Shown here: in pieces, positions 7,446-14,759 of the stretch
How positions within the stretch are numbered: position 1 is the stretch's first letter
How the letters are laid out: every line of letters begins with the position of its first letter
NCBI RefSeq assembly: GCF_900107045.1
Contig: NZ_FNON01000013.1
Coordinates: 1 to 64,000 of the forward strand
Length of the DNA stretch: 64,000 nucleotides
Reading direction: 5' to 3'
Source: Amycolatopsis xylanica
GTDB taxonomy: Bacteria; Actinomycetota; Actinomycetes; Mycobacteriales; Pseudonocardiaceae
The notes under the pieces: generated by a model
The model's input: the letters and a program-made list of their open reading frames with translations, nothing else
Told to the model about the DNA's origin: nothing
Database searches by the model: none
Position numbers and translations under genes: made by a program

Positions 7446-8629
7446 ACGTCGCCATCATCGGCGGGCGCGTCCTGCCCATCCACAGCGATCCCATAGCCAA
7501 GGGCACGGTCGTCATCCGCGACGGCACGATCACCGCGGTCGGACCGCATGACCAAGTCCAGGTGCCGGACGGCGTGCCGGTCGTCGACGCGTCCGGGTAC
7601 TGGGTGCTGCCAGGTCTGGTCGAAGCGCACTCGCATCTGGGCATCGACGAGGAAGGCGCCGGGTGGGCGGGCGACGACCTGAACGAGAAGAACGATCCCA
7701 ACGGCGCGCGGCTGCGGGCGCTGGACGGGATCAACCCGGCCGACCCCGGGTTCCTGGACGCACTGGCGGGCGGCGTGACCACGGCGGTGGTGTTGCCGGG
7801 GTCCGCCAACCCGATCGGCGGGCAGGCCGTCGCGGTCAAGTGCTGGGGCCGGACCGCTGACGAGATGGTGCTGCGCGACCCGATCGGCGTGAAGAGCGCG
7901 CTCGGGGAGAACCCGAAACGGGTCTACGGCGACCAGAACAAGCTGCCCTCCACCCGGCTCGGGGTGGCCGCGGTGATCCGCGACGCGTTCATCCGGGCCC
8001 AGGACTACCGTTACAAGCGAGACCACGCGGCCGCCGAGCAGGCGCCGTTCGACCGGGATCCCACCCTCGAGACACTGGTCCGCGTGCTCGACGGGGAGCT
8101 TCCCTGGTTGCAGCACGTACACCGCGCGGACGACATCGCCACGGCCATCCGGCTGGCCGATGAATTCGGCTACCGGCTGGTGATCAACCACGGCACCGAG
8201 GCCCACCTGATGGCCGAACTGATCGCGCGGCGCGGCATTCCGGTGATCAGCGGGCCGTTGACCACCGGCCGGTCCAAGGTCGAACTGCGCCACCGGACAC
8301 TGCGCAACCCGGCGCTGCTCGCCCAGGCGGGTGTGCGGGTGGCGATCACCACCGACCACAACGAGGTGCCCGTCACCTTCCTCGCGCTCCAAGCGATGCT
8401 CGCCGTCCGGGAAGGACTCGACCGCGACACGGCTCTGCGGTCGATCACCCTCACCCCCGCCGAGATCCTCGGGCTGGACGACCGGGTCGGCAGCCTGCGC
8501 CCCGGCCGCGACGGCGACGTCGTGCTCTGGTCCGGCGACCCGCTCGACGTGCTGAGCCGGGTTCGACGGGTCTTCATCAACGGACAGGAGGTCCATCGCG
8601 ACAACGGCGTCGCCGAGGCGCTCGCGTAG
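7442..8629 (+). CDS. Amidohydrolase (imidazolonepropionase-like)
   Basis: The 395-residue protein starts with the amidohydrolase beta-sandwich (IIGGRVLPIHSD, GTVVIRDGTITAVGP) and the first metal motif GLVEAHSHLG. Later come VINHGTEAHLMAEL, a His near strand 6, and VAITTDHNEVP, the catalytic Asp strand. It ends LRPGRDGDVVLWSGDPLD, as usual for secreted or cytosolic imidazolonepropionase-like hydrolases. It should hydrolyse a cyclic amide or imide bond. It is the last gene of the LysR-linked operon; its substrate is probably produced by, or feeds, the PhzF and OCD enzymes. Confidence 0.85.
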   Translation: MNVAIIGGRVLPIHSDPIAKGTVVIRDGTITAVGPHDQVQVPDGVPVVDASGYWVLPGLVEAHSHLGIDEEGAGWAGDDLNEKNDPNGARLRALDGINPADPGFLDALAGGVTTAVVLPGSANPIGGQAVAVKCWGRTADEMVLRDPIGVKSALGENPKRVYGDQNKLPSTRLGVAAVIRDAFIRAQDYRYKRDHAAAEQAPFDRDPTLETLVRVLDGELPWLQHVHRADDIATAIRLADEFGYRLVINHGTEAHLMAELIARRGIPVISGPLTTGRSKVELRHRTLRNPALLAQAGVRVAITTDHNEVPVTFLALQAMLAVREGLDRDTALRSITLTPAEILGLDDRVGSLRPGRDGDVVLWSGDPLDVLSRVRRVFINGQEVHRDNGVAEALA

Positions 8630-8673
8630 CCGCACCGTCGGCGTCGGCCGACCCGCGTGCGAAACTCGGCGCC

Positions 8674-9360
8674 ATGCGCACAAGATCGGCCCGGCCGGCG
8701 GTCGGGTATCTCGCTCTGGCGATCGCCGACACCCTGCTCGCCGCCCGTCGGGGAACCGCCGCGCGCCGGGCGCGGGCGGCGACCAAGCCGCTGCTGATGC
8801 CCACGCTGGCCGTCGCGCTGGGCTCGAGGACGGCAGGCCAAGCGACCCGGCTGACCAAGGGCGTCCTCGTGGCACAGGCCTGCTCGTGGGCCGGTGACGT
8901 CGCGTTGCTCGGCAAGGGCGGGCGGGCGTTCCTGGCCGGACTCGGCTCGTTCTTCGTCGGCCACGTCGGCTACATCGCCGCGTTCGGCAGCGCCCGCGAT
9001 CGCTCCGCTCCCCTGCGCACCCCGGGCACCCAGGCGGCCGCCGCGCTGCTCGCGGTCGCCGGGCCGGCGATGGTCGTGGCGGCGGGCCGTAAAGACGCCC
9101 GGATGCGGATACCGGTCGCCGCGTACACGTGTGTTCTGGCGACCATGTTCGCCGCGTCGACCAGGCTCGATCCCGCGCTGCCCGCCGAAAGCCGTCGGGC
9201 CATCGTGGCGGGCACCAGCCTCTTCCTGATCTCCGACACGATCCTGGGCATCCGCGAGTTCGTGCTCGACCAGCCAAGCCCCGCGGTGGACGCGGCCGTG
9301 ATGGCCACCTACACGGCGGGGCAGGGCCTGATCGCCGCCGGTGCGGCGATCAGCGGATGA
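8674..9360 (+). CDS. Lysoplasmalogenase (YhhN/TMEM86 family)
   Basis: The 228-residue integral membrane protein has about eight hydrophobic segments and the family patterns TKPLLMPTLAVAL, QACSWAGDVALLGKG, FLAGLGSFFVGHVGYIAAF and GTSLFLISDTILGIREF. The paired Asp motifs (GDVALL and ISDTIL) are typical of YhhN/TMEM86 lysoplasmalogenases, which cleave the vinyl-ether bond of lysoplasmalogens at the membrane. The gene is 44 bp downstream of the amidohydrolase and converges with the MBL hydrolase, overlapping it by 11 bp. Confidence 0.8.
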   Translation: MRTRSARPAVGYLALAIADTLLAARRGTAARRARAATKPLLMPTLAVALGSRTAGQATRLTKGVLVAQACSWAGDVALLGKGGRAFLAGLGSFFVGHVGYIAAFGSARDRSAPLRTPGTQAAAALLAVAGPAMVVAAGRKDARMRIPVAAYTCVLATMFAASTRLDPALPAESRRAIVAGTSLFLISDTILGIREFVLDQPSPAVDAAVMATYTAGQGLIAAGAAISG

Positions 9361-10195
9361 CCTGGCCGCCTTGACCGACGCCAATCGGCGGTGCGAGGTA
9401 TTCCAGCGAGTACCCGTCCCCGGACGGCGTTACGCGGGCGATGCCGGGTGAGTCGAGGTGCGCACCGGCCACGAAGTGGTCCGGCCGGGCAAGTTGCGCG
9501 AGAAGAGCCGCTCGCGCGACGCGGGCCTGGGACTGGTCGCCGTCGAACTCCCAGGACACCTTCGGCTGATCGAATTGAAGCGTGGGAACGTGCACGGTGT
9601 CGCCCCAGACGAGAAGGTGGCCCGCGCTGCTCCTGATCTCGTAGACGGTGTGGCCGGGCGTGTGACCCGGCGTGGGGACCGCGGTCGCCCAGTCGTTGAT
9701 CGCGACCTTCTCCGACACCGGCACGACCCGGTCGCGGAGCGGCTCGAGCCGCCCCGTGAACACCGAGGCGTCGCCCGCGCCGATCCACACGCGCTCGAGT
9801 CCGGCGAACGCTTCCGAACCGTCCGGCGCGATCAGGCCGCTCACGTGGTCTTCGTGCCTGTGGGTGATGGCCACGTCGGTGACCTGTCCGCGGTCGATTC
9901 CCGCTTCGTCGAGCGCGTCGTAGATCAATCCCATGGTGGGGTCGGGCCAGACGTCGGACGCGCCGGTGTCGACGAGAACCGACCGCGTGCCGTCGGTGAC
10001 GAAGAAGGCGTTGACCGACAGCCGCAGATTGCCGCCCGCCAGCGGGACGGCGGCCGGGACCGCGGCGAGCGTGCGCCCGTCCTCGTCACGGAGCCGGGTC
10101 GGCGGCATGTCGAGGTACCCGTCCCGCAACGAGATCACCCGCAGCTCGCCGAATTCGAACGTGGCATGGTGCCTGCCACTCGAGATCAAACGCAT
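9350..10195 (-). CDS. MBL-fold metallo-hydrolase
   Basis: The 281-residue protein has the full metal set of the metallo-beta-lactamase fold: THRHEDHVSG (HxHxDH), HTPGHT, LLVWGDTVH and VAGAHLDSPG near the C terminus. The N-terminal half (FGELRVISLRDGYLDMP, FFVTDGTRSVLVDTGAS) resembles the quorum-quenching lactonase-like and alkylsulfatase-free subgroup of single-domain hydrolases. It is divergent from the XRE-cupin regulator at 10296 with a 100-bp shared promoter region, so it is its likely target. Confidence 0.85.
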   Translation of the reverse strand: MRLISSGRHHATFEFGELRVISLRDGYLDMPPTRLRDEDGRTLAAVPAAVPLAGGNLRLSVNAFFVTDGTRSVLVDTGASDVWPDPTMGLIYDALDEAGIDRGQVTDVAITHRHEDHVSGLIAPDGSEAFAGLERVWIGAGDASVFTGRLEPLRDRVVPVSEKVAINDWATAVPTPGHTPGHTVYEIRSSAGHLLVWGDTVHVPTLQFDQPKVSWEFDGDQSQARVARAALLAQLARPDHFVAGAHLDSPGIARVTPSGDGYSLEYLAPPIGVGQGGQVIR

Positions 10196-10215
10196 GGAGC
10201 CCCTCCGTCGTGTTG

Positions 10216-10250
10216 TTCTCCCATGGAAGATGTCATCTACTATAGGAGAA
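10216..10250. promoter_or_regulatory. Inverted repeat in the MBL / XRE-cupin divergent promoter
   Basis: TTCTCC (10216-10221) and GGAGAA (10245-10250) flank an AT-rich stretch with TACTAT on the plus strand and TATAGT on the minus strand. Both can serve as -10 boxes. This is a plausible site for the XRE-cupin regulator. It rests on symmetry and position only. Confidence 0.3.
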
Positions 10251-10295
10251 AGTCTACGCTGTGCGCGACGGGATATTCATCGATCGAGGAGCACG

Positions 10296-10892
10296 GTGAT
10301 CGAGCAAGACGGAAACGCTCAGGACGATGATCTGGCGGGCGCTTTCGGCGTCAACGTGCGGCGACACCGCGAGGAGGCCGGCCTGACGCTGGAGCAGCTG
10401 TCCACCCGGTCCTCGGTCAGCCGGGCGATGCTGTCCAAGGTCGAACGCGGCGAGAAGAGCCCGACGATCGGCGTCGCGTCCAGGATCGCCCACGCGCTCG
10501 AGGTGTCACTCTCGGACCTGATCGGTGCGCCGGCCGCCGCGGCGTCCGGTGTCGCCGTCGTGCTGCGTAAGAACGATCGCCCCGTGTTCCGCGACATGGA
10601 AACCGGCTTCGAGCGGCACATCGTGTCGGCGGCCCCGGGCGCGGGAGGTGCCGAGATGGTCTTCCACCACCTGCCCGCGCAGGTCTCCACCGGGCTGCTG
10701 CCCGCCTATCCGCCGGGTACGGAGAAACAGCTCGTGGTACTCGAAGGCACCCTCACGGTCGCGCTCGGCGGGATCAGCGAGACACTGGGCAAGGGCGATT
10801 CCCTGTTCTTTCAAGCCGACGCTGACCACGGCTTCGCCAATCGGACGAACGCTCCCTGCGAGTACCTCATGGTCATCTCGCGCAGAACCTGA
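10296..10892 (+). CDS. XRE-family regulator with C-terminal cupin domain
   Basis: The 198-residue protein joins an N-terminal helix-turn-helix (FGVNVRRHREEAGLTLEQLS, RAMLSKVERGEKSPTIGVASRIAHAL) to a cupin barrel (EMVFHHLPAQVSTGLL, GTEKQLVVLEGTLTVALGG, GDSLFFQADADHGFAN). This is the HipB/SutR-like class that senses small metabolites. The GTG at 10296 follows AGGAG at 10287. A long in-frame extension to 9933 crosses the MBL gene and promoter and is rejected. It is divergent from the MBL hydrolase. Confidence 0.88.
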   Translation: MIEQDGNAQDDDLAGAFGVNVRRHREEAGLTLEQLSTRSSVSRAMLSKVERGEKSPTIGVASRIAHALEVSLSDLIGAPAAAASGVAVVLRKNDRPVFRDMETGFERHIVSAAPGAGGAEMVFHHLPAQVSTGLLPAYPPGTEKQLVVLEGTLTVALGGISETLGKGDSLFFQADADHGFANRTNAPCEYLMVISRRT

Positions 10893-11020
10893 TCGGGACG
10901 TCTCCGGTCATCCGGCGTCCGGGCCTGCGCCGCTTTAACGAGGGGCAGGTCAAATAGGGTGTGTTCCGAGGCTGGCCGGGCTGGATTTCCTTGGCCGGGT
11001 TCGAGGTGGTTGCGCAGTGA

Positions 11021-11069
11021 AGCGAGGGTGCCCTTGAGTGCGTGGTAAGCACTCGGGGGTCCCCTCGCT
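11021..11069. repeat. Imperfect palindrome
   Basis: Left arm 11021-11041 starts AGCGAGGG and ends GAGTGC. Right arm 11049-11069 starts GCACTC and ends CCTCGCT. The arms are 21 bp with four mismatches around a 7-nt loop. The outer AGCGAGGGG/CCCCTCGCT pair is shared with the element at 11171-11219. Confidence 0.6.
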
Positions 11070-11102
11070 GCCTGACCAAACTCAGAGCAGGGGACTGTGC
11101 CC

Positions 11103-11153
11103 GCGCGAGTGGTACCTCTGCTGCATCTAACGGAGCAGAGGTACCACTCGCGC
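11103..11153. repeat. Perfect 20-bp palindrome
   Basis: The arm GCGCGAGTGGTACCTCTGCT (11103-11122) is exactly mirrored at 11134-11153 with an 11-nt loop. A weaker flanking pair, GCCTGAC (11070) and GTCAGGC (11161), makes a still longer stem. The outer GCGAGTGG/CCACTCGC is shared with the repeat inside the composite at 22629-22675. Confidence 0.8.
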
Positions 11154-11170
11154 AAGCCTTGTCAGGCTGG

Positions 11171-11219
11171 AGCGAGGGGATCCCCTGCTGCATTGAACGC
11201 AGCAGGGGAACCCCTCGCT
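11171..11219. repeat. Near-perfect 21-bp palindrome
   Basis: The arms are 11171-11191 (AGCGAGGGGATCC...) and 11199-11219 (...AACCCCTCGCT), with one mismatch and a 7-nt loop. The stem contains an internal GGGGA(T/A)CCCC. It is followed by CACGACC, like the flanks of the GTGAGTG family. Confidence 0.75.
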
Positions 11220-11261
11220 CACGACCCCGCTGCCCAGCGGGAGTTCGCGGCTGCGGGGCGC

Positions 11262-11308
11262 GACGATGTGGCGTTTGGGCAATCTGGCGGCCCAAACGCC
11301 ACATCGTC
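11262..11308. repeat. Perfect 19-bp palindrome
   Basis: GACGATGTGGCGTTTGGGC (11262-11280) is exactly mirrored at 11290-11308 with a 9-nt loop. It lies 50 bp before the TspO start. Confidence 0.8.
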
Positions 11309-11358
11309 AGTTCAACGGCCGCGACATTTGCCGTTCCCCTCAAATAGCATTGTCTTCC

Positions 11359-11826
11359 ATGACCACCGTCACGCAGCGCAAATACTCCTGGTTGGCACTC
11401 GCCGGGTTCATCGTGGCGGTGGCGGTCGTCGCCGTCATCGGCGCCGTCGCCGCCGCCGACGCCAAGGAGATCTACGGCGCGCTCGACCAGCCGCCCTGGG
11501 CGCCGCCCGCCTGGCTCTTCGGTCCCGTGTGGACGGTGCTGTACCTGATGCTCGCGGTGTCGGGCTGGCTGTACTGGCGCGACAACGGCGGCGCCGTCGG
11601 CCTCGCGGTCTACGGCATCGGCCTGGTGGTCAACGCGGCCTGGACGCCGTTGTTCTTCGCGGGCGGGGCTTACGGGCTCGCGCTGGCCGACATCGTCCTG
11701 CTGGACATCACGGTGATCGTCACCATCGTCTTGTTCCGGCGCCCGGCCGGGTGGCTCCAGTTTCCCTACCTGGCTTGGATCCTGTACGCGACCGCGCTCA
11801 ACATCGCCATCCTCGCGCTGAACTGA
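11359..11826 (+). CDS. TspO/MBR-family membrane protein
   Basis: The 155-residue protein has five hydrophobic helices and the family signatures ALDQPPWAPPAWLFGPVWTVLYLMLAVSGW split across helices 1-2, and WTPLFF in helix 3. TspO homologues bind tetrapyrroles such as haem and porphyrins and act in their transport or breakdown under stress. The ATG at 11359 starts directly at the first helix. An ORF start at 11266 lies inside a palindrome and is rejected. The gene has no obvious partner. Confidence 0.88.
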   Translation: MTTVTQRKYSWLALAGFIVAVAVVAVIGAVAAADAKEIYGALDQPPWAPPAWLFGPVWTVLYLMLAVSGWLYWRDNGGAVGLAVYGIGLVVNAAWTPLFFAGGAYGLALADIVLLDITVIVTIVLFRRPAGWLQFPYLAWILYATALNIAILALN

Positions 11827-11922
11827 GCGCCGCGGTCCACCTTTTTGTCTGCCCTTCGGTCCGCGACGACCGGCCGTCCGCGTCGATAGCCTGAATTCTC
11901 TTTCGAAGGAAAGGGAATCATC

Positions 11923-12630
11923 GTGGGAAGACGTTTTCTGCCAACGATAGCGGCAGCGCTCGGAGGTGTGGCGTTGCTGACCGGTGCGGCGGCACCCGCC
12001 TCGGCGTCGGCGCTGTGCTGCATGTTCTCGGACGATCCGTTCGCGGGATACAGCGTGTCCAAATCGAGCGATGTCCGGCAGGTGACCGGGACCTGGACGC
12101 AACCGGCGGCGAACTGCGCGGGCGGACGCGGCGCGGTCGACTTCGAAGTGAACATCTACAGCTATGACCTGCACGGGCCCAACCTGTACGCCGGGGTCGG
12201 CACCAACGCGGACTGCGCTTCCGGCAGCCCAGTCTACTCGGCCTGGTACGAGGTGACCGGGTACGACAGCCGGGTCCGGTGGGACGGCCAGGTGGCTCCC
12301 GGTGACGTTTTCCGCGGCACCATGGATTATCAGGGCGACAAGTTGTACCGATTCACCCTCGAGAACCTGACCCGCGGCTGGCGTAAGGAAAGTCTGGCCG
12401 CCGGACCGCGGACGCCGCAAGGCACGCAGGTCGGGGTGGAGCGGCCGTTCGGCCGGTTCTCCGATTTCGGTTCGGTCCCATTCACGAATGTGCTCCAGGA
12501 CGGCCACCCGATCGGCGAATATTCCCCTTACGCCGCGACCGCCGCTTTCGGGATTATCGATGCGACTCAGGTGATTCCCGGCACGCTGACGGACAACAAG
12601 AATTTCAGCCCCAAGTTCATTCACGCGTAG
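11923..12630 (+). CDS. Secreted eqolisin-like (peptidase family G1-like) protein
   Basis: The 235-residue protein has an N-terminal signal peptide (GRRFLPTIAAALGGVALLTG, then AAAPASASA). The mature part shows a beta-sandwich pattern: GYSVSKSSDVRQVTGTWTQP, VYSAWYEVTGY, WDGQVAPGDVFRGTM and FTLENLTRGW. This is the layout of the G1 glutamic peptidases, where Gln and Glu (in YSAWYE) are catalytic. Here YSAWYE is present, but the position expected to hold the Gln reads LYAGVG, so activity is doubtful. It may be a binding or inactive member. The GTG at 11923 follows GAAGGAAAGG. A strong terminator follows. Confidence 0.65.
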   Translation: MGRRFLPTIAAALGGVALLTGAAAPASASALCCMFSDDPFAGYSVSKSSDVRQVTGTWTQPAANCAGGRGAVDFEVNIYSYDLHGPNLYAGVGTNADCASGSPVYSAWYEVTGYDSRVRWDGQVAPGDVFRGTMDYQGDKLYRFTLENLTRGWRKESLAAGPRTPQGTQVGVERPFGRFSDFGSVPFTNVLQDGHPIGEYSPYAATAAFGIIDATQVIPGTLTDNKNFSPKFIHA

Positions 12631-12633
12631 ACC

Positions 12634-12668
12634 GTGTGTGGCCCCGCCGGACAGGCGGGGCCACACAC
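12634..12668. terminator. Bidirectional terminator between convergent genes
   Basis: The 15-bp perfect arms GTGTGTGGCCCCGCC (12634-12648) and GGCGGGGCCACACAC (12654-12668) have a 5-nt loop. The hairpin starts 4 bp after the stop at 12630 and ends right at the stop of the convergent encapsulin-like gene (12670). Confidence 0.85.
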
Positions 12669-12669
12669 T

Positions 12670-13479
12670 TCACTTGACCGTGCGGATCACCACGTGTTGT
12701 GGCAAGTGGACAGCGAGCCCGAGCCGCACCGAGGCCCACAACAGATCTTGCCCGTCGGCTCCGGCTCCCCGGCGCAGTCCGATCGCGGAGTCCACAGTGT
12801 CCATCAAGGTGAACGCCGCGCGGAAGTCGGCGAAGATCGCCTCGTCCGCGGCCAGCATCCTGGTGCGCGACACCCGGACACCGGCCTCGGTCAACCGGGT
12901 CAGCTGGCCGAGGCGCACCAGTTCCCAGTACAGCCTGGGATGCGTCACGATGCCATCGCACGAACCGCCGGTTTCCTCGACGAGAGCACAGGTTTCGGCG
13001 GCCACGCGTTCGGCGTCGATCGGCTCGTCGAAGCGGCGCAGCGCCGGTAGCGCCCGGATTCCGGGGACCACGCCGTCGGAACTGCCGTTGAGCAGCGCGT
13101 CGTTCTCCCGCGTGCACAGGCGGACGATCAGCCGGTGGTCGATCACCGTCGCGAGCATCGCGGGGTGCGCGGTGAGTTCGGCGGGCACCGACAGCGACGC
13201 GGTCACCGTCGTGATCCCCGCGGTCGCGAGTGACGTCGTGAAACGCGACTCGGGGGTCGAGCCGTACGAGGTGCCCGAGGTGTCCGAACCGTGGTGTTCC
13301 TCGCGCAGGTAGGCCGTCGGGCCCGCCACCTCACGCGTCTTGAGCAGGTGCCGCACGGTGTATCTCGGCCGGGTCGCCGCCAGCGGGAAGGTCGCGGGAA
13401 GCGCGACACGCAGCGGCACTTCCACGTCGCCCGACCCGGTCAGCGCCGAGACGAAGGTTTCGCCGGGGGTGGTGGTCAT
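12670..13479 (-). CDS. HK97-fold encapsulin-like shell protein (natural-product type)
   Basis: The product is 269 residues, the size of encapsulin shell proteins. The central part carries the capsid hallmark ENDALLNG (residues 125-132), followed by a Gly-Ile (VVPGIRALP). It ends DLLWASVRLGLAVHLPQHVV, much like the last strand block of HK97 capsids. Residues 57-110 (AYLREE..., TPESRF, SVPAELTAHPAMLATVIDHRL) match the E-loop and spine-helix layout. No phage terminase, portal or tail gene is near. It is the last gene of the rSAM-sulfotransferase operon, and its ATG overlaps the DegT stop. Family 3 encapsulins have been reported in actinomycete biosynthetic clusters, which fits. The call is from motifs only; the fold needs testing. 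Confidence 0.62.
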   Translation of the reverse strand: MTTTPGETFVSALTGSGDVEVPLRVALPATFPLAATRPRYTVRHLLKTREVAGPTAYLREEHHGSDTSGTSYGSTPESRFTTSLATAGITTVTASLSVPAELTAHPAMLATVIDHRLIVRLCTRENDALLNGSSDGVVPGIRALPALRRFDEPIDAERVAAETCALVEETGGSCDGIVTHPRLYWELVRLGQLTRLTEAGVRVSRTRMLAADEAIFADFRAAFTLMDTVDSAIGLRRGAGADGQDLLWASVRLGLAVHLPQHVVIRTVK

Positions 13480-14759
13480 CGCGGCAGCCCCGCGATCACC
13501 TTGCGGACGGCGCGCACGACGTCGGCGCAGTCCGCGTGCGTCAGGTTGGCGGACAGCGGGATGTCCACCGCCTGCTCCAGGAATCGCGCGGACCTGGGCA
13601 GCGCGCGCTTGGCGGCGGCCGGGTCGGGGAAGCAGAAGCGCCAGTTCCAGAACGCGCGGACGTTGTGGTCGACGGGGTCGCCGATGTTGCGTGCGGAGAC
13701 ACCCTCCGCGCACAGGGCACGCGCGAACCGGGCGCCAGCCGCCGGGCCGGGGTCGAGCACGCGGAACATCAGCGACTCGCCGAGCAGCGCGCCGGGCGCT
13801 ACGGGTTTCCGCACCGCGATGCGGGACTCCCCCGCCAGGCCGGCGGCGACCACCGCGTGGTTGCGCTGGTGCCGGGCGACGCGTTCGTCCAGCCGGGTGA
13901 GCATCGAGGTGGCCAAGGCGGCGCGGATCTCGTCGAGCCGCCAGCCGAAGATCGGGTAGTCGAGGTCGCTGACGTGACCCGGTGGCGCGTCGGGGGTGTC
14001 GAAGTGCCGGTCCATCCTGCCCTCGTACGCTCCACAGTGGACCGTCGCGCGGGCGAACAGCGCGGCGGCGTCCGTGATCAGGAACCCGCCCTCCCCCGTG
14101 TTGATCGACTTGTCCGACTGGGTGGAGAACGCGCCAGCCGCGCCGAGTGTGCCGAGCAGCCTGCCGCGCAACCGGGCGCCGAGCGCGGGCACCGCGTCCT
14201 CGACGACCGGGATGCCGCGCGGGTCGGTCAGCGCGCGCACCGCGTCGACGTCGCTGGCGAAGCCCCGCATGTGGACCACCACGACGGCGCCGATGTCCTC
14301 GGTCAGCTTGCCCGCCAGGTCCGCGATGTCCAGGTTGAGGTCCGCGTCGCACTCGACGAGCACCGGTTCGTGCCCGGCGAGCCGGATCGCGGACGGCGTC
14401 GCGGCGAAGGTGAAGGCGGGACACAGCACCTTCGACCCCGGCGGCAGGCCGAGGCCCAGCAGCGCGAGCGTGATCGCGGTGGTGCCGCTGGTGCAGCCGA
14501 GCGCGTGCTTCGTGCCGAAGTACGCACACAGCGCGGCCTCGAACCGGCCAGCCTCGGTCTCCCCGAACGGCCGGTGGTCGTACCGGAAGTACAGCCGCCG
14601 CCGGATGGCGTCGATGCCAGCCTGCTCGTCGGCGCCGCTGATGAAGACGTCGCCGCGATCGTAGGTCGGCCAGCCCGCCGTCCGCACGGGGACGCCGCCG
14701 TCGATCGCGAGCGTCTCCACGGCGGGAATCGAAGCTTCCAGAGGATCAATCGAGACCAC
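13476..14759 (-). CDS. DegT/DnrJ/EryC1-family PLP aminotransferase
   Basis: The product is about 427 residues. It has LGCTSGTTAITLALLGLGL, CPAFTFAATPSAI, VVEDAVPALGARLRG (Asp 188 contacts the PLP ring) and STQSDKSINTGEGGF, with Lys 217 as the PLP Schiff-base residue. The family transaminates sugars or cyclitols and, in AHBA-synthase relatives, makes aromatic amines. The GTG at 14759 is chosen because it follows GGGGGTT and lies at the SDR stop; an ATG at 14774 is the alternative. It overlaps the encapsulin-like gene by 4 bp. Confidence 0.85.
   Translation of the reverse strand: MVSIDPLEASIPAVETLAIDGGVPVRTAGWPTYDRGDVFISGADEQAGIDAIRRRLYFRYDHRPFGETEAGRFEAALCAYFGTKHALGCTSGTTAITLALLGLGLPPGSKVLCPAFTFAATPSAIRLAGHEPVLVECDADLNLDIADLAGKLTEDIGAVVVVHMRGFASDVDAVRALTDPRGIPVVEDAVPALGARLRGRLLGTLGAAGAFSTQSDKSINTGEGGFLITDAAALFARATVHCGAYEGRMDRHFDTPDAPPGHVSDLDYPIFGWRLDEIRAALATSMLTRLDERVARHQRNHAVVAAGLAGESRIAVRKPVAPGALLGESLMFRVLDPGPAAGARFARALCAEGVSARNIGDPVDHNVRAFWNWRFCFPDPAAAKRALPRSARFLEQAVDIPLSANLTHADCADVVRAVRKVIAGLPR

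Larger units (their letters stand above)
10893..11358. other. Non-coding region with a cluster of long palindromes
   Basis: No credible gene is seen between the XRE-cupin stop and the TspO start. The space holds four long inverted repeats, annotated separately (11021-11069, 11103-11153, 11171-11219, 11262-11308), plus a small stem CCCGCT/AGCGGG at 11226-11241. The ORFs that cross it read through palindromes and are spurious. Confidence 0.7.

Noticed and set aside
9933..10295. N-terminal extension of the XRE-cupin regulator
   Set aside because: It crosses the divergent MBL gene and promoter; the GTG at 10296 has a proper ribosome site and gives the normal family length.
12670..13479. HK97-like gene as a prophage remnant
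   Set aside because: No other phage gene is near; it is in tight overlap with pathway genes and of encapsulin size.
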